Below, piece by piece: positions 42,407-48,805 of a stretch of 64,000 bases of DNA. The notes beneath the pieces are model-generated. The model was not told where the DNA came from, did not search any database, and was given only the letters and a program-made list of their open reading frames with translations. The DNA comes from Hymenobacter latericoloratus (GTDB lineage: Bacteria > Bacteroidota > Bacteroidia > Cytophagales > Hymenobacteraceae). A program made the position numbers and the translations under genes. The stretch is taken from positions 1-64,000 of the forward strand of contig NZ_JACHNV010000001.1 in NCBI RefSeq assembly GCF_014199535.1, given 5' to 3'. The stretch's first letter is position 1, and each line of letters starts with the position of its first letter.

Positions 42407-43513
42407 TTACTCCAGGTTCTCGCGGTTCATTACGCGGTTCTGGCGGTTGATGGACTCCAGGTGCACGGCATCGAAGTATTTGAGGATGAAGTCGCGGGTG
42501 AGGCCCAGCTGGTGGCCCTGCTGAATGCCGCGCTCCAGAATCTCGTTCCAGCGGCTGGTTTGCAGAATCGTGATGTCGTTGTCCTTTTTGTACTGCCCAA
42601 TGCTCTCGGCTACCTGCATGCGGCGGCCCAGCAGGTGCAGAATCTCATCATCGAGCTGGTTGATCTGAGTGCGCAGCTGGCTGAGCTTGTTAAGGAATTC
42701 CTGCTGGTCGGTGGTTTCGTGGCGCCAGGTCAGGCCGTCGAGCAACTCGGCCAGGCGCTGGGGCGTTACCTGCTGCTTGGCGTCGCTCCAGGCGTTGTCG
42801 GGGTCAATGTGCGACTCCAGCATCAGCCCGTCGAAGTCCAGGTCGATGCTCTTTTGGGCCACGCTGGCCAGGCCGGTGCGGTTGCCGCAGATGTGGCTCG
42901 GGTCGCAGATAATGGGCAGGTCGGGCAGGCGGCGCTTCATCTCAATGGGCAAGTGCCACATGGGGGCGTTGCGGTACTCGGTGTTGCCGTAGCTGGCGAA
43001 GCCCCGGTGAATCAGCCCGATTTTCTGGTTGCCGACCTTGGCCAGGCGCTCTACGGCCCCCATCCACAGCTCCAGATCGGGGTGCACGGGGTTCTTGATG
43101 AACACCGGAATATCTACGCCCCGCAGCGCATCGGCCAGAGCCTGCACCGAGAAGGGATTAACGGTGGTGCGGGCCCCAATCCAGAGCACGTCCACGTCGA
43201 AGGCCAGGGCGTCTTCTACGTGCTTGGGGGTAGCCACCTCCACCGTAGTGGGCAGGCCCGTCAGCTGCTTGGCGCGCTGCAGCCAGGGGAGGCCCTTGGT
43301 GCCAATGCCCTCAAACAAACCGGGCTTGGTGCGAGGCTTCCAGATGCCAGCCCGGAGCATATCTACCTTGCCGGTGGCAGCCAGCTGAGTACAGGTGGCA
43401 ATCAGTTGTTCCTCGGTTTCCGCCGAGCACGGCCCGGAAATGATGAGGGGCTTTTTGGCCAGGAATTTCGGGTGTTCCGCCGCGTCGGCGGGGGAGGTGA
43501 GGAGCTGTTCCAT
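42407..43513 (-). CDS. Bifunctional DAHP synthase/chorismate mutase (type II)
   Basis: This is a 368-residue fusion. Residues about 1-265 are DAHP synthase (ISGPCSAETEEQL, MLRAGIWKPRTKPGLFEGIG, VLWIGARTTVNPFSVQ, IHRGFASYG, CDPSHICGNRTG). Residues about 275-360 are an AroQ-type chorismate mutase helix bundle (LRTQINQLDDEILHLLGRRMQVAESIGQYKKDNDITILQTSRWNEILERG). It supplies and shunts chorismate toward prephenate, the first and the branch-point steps for Phe and Tyr. It is the last gene of the aromatic operon, 76 bases behind tyrA. Confidence 0.96.
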   Translation of the reverse strand: MEQLLTSPADAAEHPKFLAKKPLIISGPCSAETEEQLIATCTQLAATGKVDMLRAGIWKPRTKPGLFEGIGTKGLPWLQRAKQLTGLPTTVEVATPKHVEDALAFDVDVLWIGARTTVNPFSVQALADALRGVDIPVFIKNPVHPDLELWMGAVERLAKVGNQKIGLIHRGFASYGNTEYRNAPMWHLPIEMKRRLPDLPIICDPSHICGNRTGLASVAQKSIDLDFDGLMLESHIDPDNAWSDAKQQVTPQRLAELLDGLTWRHETTDQQEFLNKLSQLRTQINQLDDEILHLLGRRMQVAESIGQYKKDNDITILQTSRWNEILERGIQQGHQLGLTRDFILKYFDAVHLESINRQNRVMNRENLE

Positions 43514-43589
43514 TATATGAGGAGGTTTTGTGTCTGGGATGGGGGTAGGGAATGGGGAGTAGGTGGGCGGTTGGCCCGGTTCCGGGGTA

Positions 43590-44435
43590 CTACTTCAAAA
43601 TCTTCTTAATCAGATTCGCCTGCTCTATCTGCTGATACACAGCCAGGTAGTCTTCTTGCTGAATCAGCTGGCGCAGGTGTTGCAGCTGGTGAATGTGCTC
43701 GTCCAGCACATCGAGCACGTTCACGCGGTTCTGGCGGAAAATGGGCACCCACATATCGGGCGAGCTTTTGGCCAGGCGCACCGTCGATTCGAAGCCGCCG
43801 CTGGCCAAAGCAAAGATCTGCTGTTCTTCCTTCTCCTTCTCTAACACCGTGAGAGCCAGGGCAAACGAAGTAATATGCGAAATGTGCGAAATGTAGGCCG
43901 TGTGCAGGTCGTGGGCCGTGGCATCCATGTACACCAGCTGCATGGCCAGGCGGCCAAACACAGCTTCTACCCGAGCCACAGCATCCTCGGCGCTGCGGGC
44001 CGCGTCGCAGATAACCAGGGTTTTGCCCTTAAACAGGCCCGGCACGGCGGCCGAGGGGCCCGAGTACTCGGTGCCGGCCATGGGGTGCACAGCTACAAAA
44101 CGGGGGCGGTTAGGGTGAGCTTCCACAGCGGCCAGCAGGGTCGCCTTGGTGGAGCCCACATCAATGACTACTTGGCGGTCGGTGGCCGCGTCGAGCACCT
44201 GGGGCAGCACCCCGAGCATGGCGTCCATGGGCACGGCCACCACTACCAGGTCGGCGCGCTGCACGGCGGCGGCCAGGTCGGCTGCTACCTCATCTACCAG
44301 CCCTAAGGCTACGGCTTGGCGCTGGTTTTCGGGGCTCCGGTCGAGGCCAATGATGTGGTGAGCCAGGCCCGTCTCCTTAAGGCTAAGGGCCAGCGAGCCG
44401 CCAATCAGGCCAATTCCGATAATGGTGACTACCAT
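43590..44435 (-). CDS. tyrA: Prephenate dehydrogenase
   Basis: This 281-residue protein starts at the ATG at 44435. NAD-binding motif GIGLIGGSLALSLKETG is at residues about 7-23. Family motifs are VVVAVPMDAM, VIDVGSTKATLL and VAVHPMAGTEYSGPSAA (about 115-135, with the catalytic His) and DLHTAYISHISHITSFALALTV (about 180-200). It oxidatively decarboxylates prephenate to 4-hydroxyphenylpyruvate for tyrosine. Located 96 bases after the aminotransferase stop and 76 before the DAHP synthase gene. Confidence 0.96.
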   Translation of the reverse strand: MVVTIIGIGLIGGSLALSLKETGLAHHIIGLDRSPENQRQAVALGLVDEVAADLAAAVQRADLVVVAVPMDAMLGVLPQVLDAATDRQVVIDVGSTKATLLAAVEAHPNRPRFVAVHPMAGTEYSGPSAAVPGLFKGKTLVICDAARSAEDAVARVEAVFGRLAMQLVYMDATAHDLHTAYISHISHITSFALALTVLEKEKEEQQIFALASGGFESTVRLAKSSPDMWVPIFRQNRVNVLDVLDEHIHQLQHLRQLIQQEDYLAVYQQIEQANLIKKILK

Positions 44436-44531
44436 GTGGTGAGATGGTGAAATGATGAGTTTGGATGATCTGCCGTCAGCACGGCTCTGCGCCTTCTGCG
44501 AAACCCTCTGCGCCCTCTGCGGGCTAAAAAA

Positions 44532-45695
44532 TCAGGATACCGCCCGTACCCGCTCTAGTGCCGCTTGCAGCACCTCCGTGGTCTGACACAAGCTCACCCG
44601 AATGAACTTGTTGCCGTTGCTGCCGAAAATGCCGCCCGGGGTAATAAACACGTTGGCCTGGTACAGCAGCTCGTCGCTGAGAGCGTAGCCATCGGCGTAG
44701 CTGGCGGGCACGGCGGCCCACACAAACAGGCCCACCTGGTTCCGGTCGTAGCGGCAGCCGATGGTGTCGAGCAGCGCAAACACTACCTTCCGGCGGGCTG
44801 CGTACTGGGCGTTCAGCTCCTGCTGCCAGGTAGCGTCGAGGTTCAGGGCTTCCACGGCGGCCAGCTGCACCGGCAGGAACATGCCCGAGTCGAGGTTGCT
44901 CTTGAAGCGCAGCACCTCCTGCAGCAAATCGGGGCGGCCGGCCAGCAGGCCCACGCGCCAGCCCGCCATGTTGTGCGACTTGCTCAGGGAATTCAGCTCC
45001 AGTACCACCTCCCGCGCCCCCGGCACCGCCAGCAGGCTCTGGGGCGGCTCGGTGTTCAGAATAAAGCTGTACGGGTTGTCGTGGACCAGCAAGATGTTGT
45101 GCTCCTGGGCAAAGGCCACCAGCCGGGCAAAGAAAGCCGCGTCGGCGGCGGTGCCGGTGGGCATGTGGGGGTAGTTCACCCACATGAGTTTTACCCGGCT
45201 CAGGTCGCGGCGGGCCAGGGCCTCCAGGTCGGGCAGCCAGTGGTTGTCGGCCGTTAGGTCGTACTCCACGGGGGTAGCGCCGCTCAGGTGGGCGGCGGCC
45301 CGGTAGGCGGGGTAGCCGGGGTTCGGAATCAGCACCTCGTCGCCGGCCTCCAAAAACGTCATGCTTACGTGCATGATGCCTTCCTTGGAGCCCAACAGGG
45401 GTAGGATTTCCGCTTCCGCATCCAGCATTACGCCGTACTGCCGCTGGTACCAGCCGGCCATGGCCTGGCGCAGAGCCAGGACGCCCTTGTAGCTCTGGTA
45501 GGCGTGGGTGTTGGGCTGCTCGGCTGCTTGCGTGAGAGCCGCTACTACCCGGGGGTGGGGCGGCAAATCGGGGGAGCCAATACCCAGATTGATAATCTGC
45601 TTGCCGGCTTTGTTCAGGCCTTCAATCTCGCGCAGCTTCTGCGAGAAGTAGTATTCCTGGGTGTGCTGCAGGCGACTGGCTACGGAAACGTGCAT
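44532..45695 (-). CDS. PLP-dependent class I/II aminotransferase
   Basis: This 387-residue enzyme has INLGIGSPDLPPHP near residue 40, LVHDNPYSFIL (about 200) and the PLP-lysine in ELNSLSKSHNMAGWRVGLLAG (about 230-250). The fold type I signature and length match aspartate/tyrosine aminotransferases. Its place between pheA and tyrA in the operon suggests it transaminates phenylpyruvate and 4-hydroxyphenylpyruvate; the sequence alone cannot fix the substrate. It lies 77 bases after pheA, in a gap holding a small palindrome. Confidence 0.93.
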   Translation of the reverse strand: MHVSVASRLQHTQEYYFSQKLREIEGLNKAGKQIINLGIGSPDLPPHPRVVAALTQAAEQPNTHAYQSYKGVLALRQAMAGWYQRQYGVMLDAEAEILPLLGSKEGIMHVSMTFLEAGDEVLIPNPGYPAYRAAAHLSGATPVEYDLTADNHWLPDLEALARRDLSRVKLMWVNYPHMPTGTAADAAFFARLVAFAQEHNILLVHDNPYSFILNTEPPQSLLAVPGAREVVLELNSLSKSHNMAGWRVGLLAGRPDLLQEVLRFKSNLDSGMFLPVQLAAVEALNLDATWQQELNAQYAARRKVVFALLDTIGCRYDRNQVGLFVWAAVPASYADGYALSDELLYQANVFITPGGIFGSNGNKFIRVSLCQTTEVLQAALERVRAVS

Positions 45696-45708
45696 GGGGT
45701 AGGATATT

Positions 45709-45754
45709 GGTCATTCCGGGTCTTGTGTGCAGTAAGCAGAATGTCCGGAATGAC
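45709..45754. repeat. Small palindrome between pheA and the aminotransferase gene
   Basis: GGTCATTCCGG pairs with CCGGAATGAC around a 25-base loop. It uses the same TCATTCCG word as the family B repeats. Located inside the aromatic operon. Confidence 0.6.
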
Positions 45755-45772
45755 GGTTCAGTTTGATTTCAG

Positions 45773-46603
45773 TCAGTGCGTATCGCCTTTGTGGTAAACG
45801 CCCAGCACTTCCAGGCCTTCCGTGAGCGGGGCAATGGCCCGGAGGGCAGCCTGCAGCTGTTCAGGCTGCTCAAATTCTAGGTCGGCGTGGAAGTAGTAGT
45901 GCCAGGTGCCGCCCGGCTTGGGGCAGGATTGGAGCTTGGAAAGGTTGATGCCTTGCTCGGCAATGCGCACCAGCACCCGCGCCAGGCTACCCTGGGCATG
46001 CGTGGTGTGGAAGTAGAGCGAGGCCTTGTTGGGTTGGGCTACCTCCGCGGCGTTTTCGGGGCGGGCCACCACCAGAAAGCGGGTGTAGTTTTTCTTTTCA
46101 GAGTGGATGTCGGCTTCCAGAATATCCAACCCAAACAGCTCAGCGGCCAGCGTGCCGGCCACGGCCGCTACACCCGCGCGGCCGCCTTCCCGGATGCGCT
46201 GGGCACTCAGGGCCGTGTCCTCGGTTTCTACCAGGCGCCAGTGCCGGTGGCGGCCGAGGTAGTCGGCGCACTGCAGCAGGGCCATGGGGTGGGAGTGCAC
46301 TTCGGTAATATCCTCCAGCCCTTGCCCCGGCAGAGCCATCAGGTGCTGACGGATGTGCAGGTAGGTCTCGCCCATCACCCGCAGGCCCGATTTGCGCAGC
46401 AGCGTGTAGTTGGGCAAGATGCTGCCGGCAATGGAGTTTTCGATGGCCATAACGGCTGCGTCGGCCGTGCCTTGCACCACAGTGCTTACTACCTCTCCAA
46501 ACGTAGCGCAGGGTACTACCTCCACCTCGGGGCTAAAGTAGCGCCGGGCGGCTATCTGGTGGAAACTGCCTTCGAAACCCTGAATGGCAACGGCTGGAAG
46601 CAT
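45773..46603 (-). CDS. pheA: Prephenate dehydratase
   Basis: This 276-residue protein starts at the ATG at 46603 (MLPAVAIQGFEGSFHQIAARRYF). The catalytic domain (about 1-180) shows AIQGFEGSFHQIA, TADAAVMAIENSIAGSI, VHSHPMALLQC and KKNYTRFLVVAR with the TRF catalytic Thr. The ACT regulatory domain (about 195-270) includes GSLARVLVRIAEQGINLSKLQSCPKPG; the usual ESRP motif is replaced by QSCPKPG. It converts prephenate to phenylpyruvate and is probably feedback inhibited by Phe. It is the first gene of the aromatic operon and follows a long leader with two Phe/Tyr-rich peptides. Confidence 0.96.
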   Translation of the reverse strand: MLPAVAIQGFEGSFHQIAARRYFSPEVEVVPCATFGEVVSTVVQGTADAAVMAIENSIAGSILPNYTLLRKSGLRVMGETYLHIRQHLMALPGQGLEDITEVHSHPMALLQCADYLGRHRHWRLVETEDTALSAQRIREGGRAGVAAVAGTLAAELFGLDILEADIHSEKKNYTRFLVVARPENAAEVAQPNKASLYFHTTHAQGSLARVLVRIAEQGINLSKLQSCPKPGGTWHYYFHADLEFEQPEQLQAALRAIAPLTEGLEVLGVYHKGDTH

Positions 46604-46627
46604 GGGGCTGGTAGTGAAAAGGGTACT

Positions 46628-46655
46628 AAAAAAGGCCTCCGGAGTGCGGGGCCTT
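46628..46655 (-). terminator. Second (pheA-proximal) leader terminator
   Basis: On the minus strand AAGGCC (46655-46650) pairs with GGCCTT (46637-46632), extended to 8 bp with one bulge (CC/GG), followed by a run of six T (46633-46628). It lies 26 bases past the stop of leader peptide 2 and 25 bases before the pheA ATG. It is positioned as an attenuator terminator. Confidence 0.8.
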
Positions 46656-46681
46656 GGTGTTGCGTGGTGGCTGCTTTTGGG

Positions 46682-46762
46682 TCAGCTTTGGCGAACGGGG
46701 CCCGGCTTCTTAGTAAAAAAGAAGTAGGTATAGCCGTAGTAAAAGAAAGCCGAAGTGAGCAT
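46682..46762 (-). CDS. Leader peptide 2, Phe/Tyr-rich attenuator ORF (26 residues)
   Basis: The minus-strand ATG at 46762 opens a 27-codon frame with residues 6-16 reading FFYYGYTYFFF: five Phe and four Tyr codons, nine of 26 residues. The tail (TKKPGPVRQS) is charged and ordinary. It ends 26 bases before a hairpin with a T-run and lies 78 bases before pheA. Such a density of codons for the very products of the downstream operon is the mark of ribosome-mediated attenuation: stalling at Phe or Tyr codons when the charged tRNA is short would keep the terminator from folding. The frame is too short for normal gene callers. Confidence 0.85.
   Translation of the reverse strand: MLTSAFFYYGYTYFFFTKKPGPVRQS
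46699..46703 (-). promoter_or_regulatory. Possible antiterminator arm for leader 2
   Basis: GGGCC within the end of leader peptide 2 can pair with GGCCC in the 5' arm of the second terminator. It is only 5 bp and lies inside the frame; weak support. Confidence 0.25.
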
Positions 46763-46783
46763 AAGAAGCCGGAGCGTAAGCGT

Positions 46784-46818
46784 AAAAAAAGCGCCTCCCG
46801 AGGTGGTCGAGAGGCGCT
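46784..46818 (-). terminator. First leader terminator
   Basis: On the minus strand AGCGCCTC (46818-46811) pairs with GAGGCGCT (46797-46790) around a 13-base loop, followed by seven T. It begins 41 bases after the stop of leader peptide 1 and ends 22 bases before the ATG of leader peptide 2. A textbook Rho-independent terminator well inside the pheA leader. Confidence 0.88.
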
Positions 46819-46850
46819 GTATGGTTTCGGTTGGAAAAGCTACAGAAGGG

Positions 46851-46859
46851 CCGCTCGAC
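46851..46859 (-). promoter_or_regulatory. Candidate antiterminator arm at the leader 1 stop codon
   Basis: GTCGAGCGG (46859-46851), beginning with the last base of the leader 1 TAG, can pair with CCTCTCGAC (46814-46806), which overlaps the 5' arm of the first terminator (8 of 9 pairs). A ribosome at the stop codon would cover it and let the terminator form; a ribosome stalled at the Phe/Tyr codons would leave it free to block the terminator. Confidence 0.6.
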
Positions 46860-46918
46860 TACGCCGTGGCGTAGTAGAAAGTATAGCTAAAAAAGAAGCG
46901 GCCGGTGTGCTGAGGCAT
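46859..46918 (-). CDS. Leader peptide 1, Phe/Tyr-rich attenuator ORF (19 residues)
   Basis: The minus-strand ATG at 46918 gives MPQHTGRFFFSYTFYYATA then TAG: four Phe and three Tyr in residues 8-16. It resembles in design the pheL leader of enteric bacteria (a run of Phe codons before a terminator), but it adds Tyr codons, matching an operon that makes both amino acids. The terminator at 46784-46818 follows. No Shine-Dalgarno is obvious, as expected in Bacteroidota. The start could be earlier at a non-ATG codon, but this ATG is the natural choice. Confidence 0.85.
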   Translation of the reverse strand: MPQHTGRFFFSYTFYYATA

Positions 46919-46968
46919 GAAAATCAGGTGCTTTACGCTGGCAAGGTGAAACGCATCAATGGCAATTC

Positions 46969-47001
46969 CAAATTAATTTTTTGGAAGTGTAGCTGAACAA
47001 C
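46969..47001 (-). promoter_or_regulatory. Weak candidate promoter of the pheA leader transcript
   Basis: On the minus strand GTTG (47001-46998) is 21 bases upstream of TTAATTTG (46976-46969, 7 of 8 to the -7 box) in a locally AT-rich patch. Transcription would begin near 46962, about 45 bases before leader peptide 1. Spacing is a little long. Confidence 0.35.
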
Positions 47002-47382
47002 CGTTCGGGAGCGGCAAAAGCCGCAGCTCCTGGGGCCGCAGCGCGGGGGCCTGCTGAGCGCACAAAACCAACCGGTGACCAGCGGCCGTCCCGCACCATT
47101 TTCAGACGCTAAAGCGGAGCTGGATTCCGCTCCGGCCGCCTGGTGGCGCGAGGCCCCCTTGGAGAAATGCATGCGGTAGCCTTGGGCCGGAACAGACGGG
47201 AAACCACAGGCGCCACTACCGGAAAACCGGTATTTTTCTCTGATCAGGCCGTGTGCAAGCCCCTAAACTCTGTTTTGTTGGGTTTATTCTCCAGTTTTCG
47301 GCTGAATTCAGGGAACCGGAGTTTTCTCTGGTCTTAGCGGGGTAGGGACAATGGCAGCCCGTTTTACTGTGCACGTTAATCT
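47002..47382. other. Divergent intergenic region between pheA leader and the 47383 gene
   Basis: About 380 bases without a supported gene. It contains a short stem TACCGG/CCGGTA with AAAA loop and T-run at 47217-47237, which looks like a small terminator but has no obvious upstream gene. Confidence 0.4.
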
Positions 47383-48048
47383 ATGACTTTACTTGCCTCA
47401 CTCGTATCCGCTTTCCTCTTGGCGCAGGCCAGCCCCATGCAAACCCCGCCCACCGATACCACGCGGCTGGTACGAGGGTTTGGAGGCCAACAGTTTGCCT
47501 GGGGCACGGCCGGGCTGTGCAACGGCAAGCAGCTAAAGGCCTACCTTCCCGTTTCGGCTACGGGCGTGGATATGCTGGTAACATACTACCTGACCGCCCT
47601 CGATGGCAGCCCCAGCCCGAAGCCGAAGTTTCTGCCCGTGGATGAAGTGCAGTGGCTGCGCATACGGGGCCAGTACTCGGCACTGCTCAAGGAAAAAAAG
47701 CGGGAGCCGGGCCGCATTGGCGCGCGCCGGGTGGCCGGGCCCGTGGAGCTGTACGTAGTGAAGGCCGCCTCCGCCCCCACCACCAGTTTTCTGGGGCCTA
47801 CCCCCGTACTGAGCGCCCCCGCCGCTTCCACTCAGACTACCGAACCGGAAGCCGTGAGGTGGTATCTGCGCCGGGCCGATGGTACGCTGGTGCTGGTGAC
47901 GCCGGAGAATTTTGCCCGCCAGGTTTCCACTTTTCTGGCCGATGACGCCGAGCTGGCCCGCCGCGTGGCCGCCGGCCAACCCGGCCACGGCCCCGCCGAG
48001 CTGGAGGCTCTCATCCGGCAGTACAACGAGCGGGCCCGTAGCCGCTAA
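47383..48048 (+). CDS. Secreted hypothetical protein
   Basis: This 221-residue protein has a short signal peptide (MTLLASLVSAFLLAQASP). The mature part has GQQFAWGTAGLCNGKQLKAYLPVSATGVDMLVTYYLT, an Ala/Pro/Thr-rich middle (about 125-150), and a C-terminal helical region (ENFARQVSTFLADDAELARRVAAGQPGHGPAELEALIRQYNERA). The last part suggests a binding helix pair. No family recognised. Confidence 0.75.
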   Translation: MTLLASLVSAFLLAQASPMQTPPTDTTRLVRGFGGQQFAWGTAGLCNGKQLKAYLPVSATGVDMLVTYYLTALDGSPSPKPKFLPVDEVQWLRIRGQYSALLKEKKREPGRIGARRVAGPVELYVVKAASAPTTSFLGPTPVLSAPAASTQTTEPEAVRWYLRRADGTLVLVTPENFARQVSTFLADDAELARRVAAGQPGHGPAELEALIRQYNERARSR

Positions 48049-48089
48049 GCGTGAGCGGCCCACCGCTCTGGCCCCGGCGGCCCTGCAAT

Positions 48090-48716
48090 CTACAATAGCT
48101 GCTGCTGAGCGGCCAGCTTAATTAAGGAGGCCGTGTTGCTCACCCCAAATTTGGTTAGAATGTTGCGCCGATGCGTTTCCACGGTCAGCACGCTCAGGAA
48201 CAAACGATCAGCTATTTCTTGGCTGGTCAGGCCGTCGGCAATCAGAGCCAGAATTTCCTTTTCGCGGCGGGTTAGCAGGGGTAGTTGCGGCGTAGCTGGT
48301 GCCGGCTGCAGCAGTAGCTCCTGCACCTCCTCGCTGAAATATTTCTTCCCGGCCTGTACCCGCCGCATGGCTTCTAGCAGCTCTTCGGGCGAAGCGTTTT
48401 TGAGCACATAGCCCGCCGCGCCGTGCTGCATCATGCGCGTCACGTAGCTTTTTTCGTTGAGGGTGGTCAGGGCAATGACTTTGAGTTTCGGATACGTTTC
48501 CGTTAGCTGCTGGCATACCGCTACCCCGTTCTGGTCGGGTAAGTTAATGTCGAGCAGTACCACATCGGGCTGCAGCCGGGCCACGGCAGTATAGCACTCG
48601 GCGGCCGTGGTGCAGGTGCTCACTACCTCTACTTCTGCCAGCGGCTGCAGCAGCACGCGCAGGCCCTCCAGCACCATGCGGTGGTCGTCCACCAGTACTA
48701 CCCGTATCGAATTCAT
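48090..48716 (-). CDS. NarL/LuxR-type response regulator
   Basis: The protein has 208 residues from the ATG at 48716 (MNSIRVVLVDDHRMVLEGL); a TTG at 48725 would add three. The REC domain has VVLVDDH (about 6-12), phospho-acceptor Asp in DVVLLDINLPDQNG (about 55) and the conserved Lys in YVLKNASPEEL (about 107). The C-terminal LuxR helix-turn-helix is LTRREKEILALIADGLTSQEIADRLFLSVLTVETHRRNILTKFGV (about 147-190). It should be phosphorylated by the histidine kinase encoded 90 bases upstream on the same strand. Confidence 0.95.
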   Translation of the reverse strand: MNSIRVVLVDDHRMVLEGLRVLLQPLAEVEVVSTCTTAAECYTAVARLQPDVVLLDINLPDQNGVAVCQQLTETYPKLKVIALTTLNEKSYVTRMMQHGAAGYVLKNASPEELLEAMRRVQAGKKYFSEEVQELLLQPAPATPQLPLLTRREKEILALIADGLTSQEIADRLFLSVLTVETHRRNILTKFGVSNTASLIKLAAQQQLL

Positions 48717-48805
48717 AAGCGGCAATTTAGGGAGAAGGCAAACAGGGACGGCAGGTGCCGGAACCGCACGGCGGCAGTTGCAGCGGGCGCTGGCGGCTTG
48801 CCATC

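Noticed and set aside
46939..46962. A 7-residue frame MRFTLPA upstream of leader peptide 1
   Set aside because: Only one Phe codon and no hairpin directly after it; not needed to explain the leader.
45887..46996. A long plus-strand frame across pheA and its leader
   Set aside because: It is the antisense shadow of pheA and the leader peptides; composition is typical of shadows.
47217..47237. Small stem TACCGG/CCGGTA with AAAA loop and T-run
   Set aside because: Looks like a terminator, but there is no gene upstream on that strand; kept as a note only.
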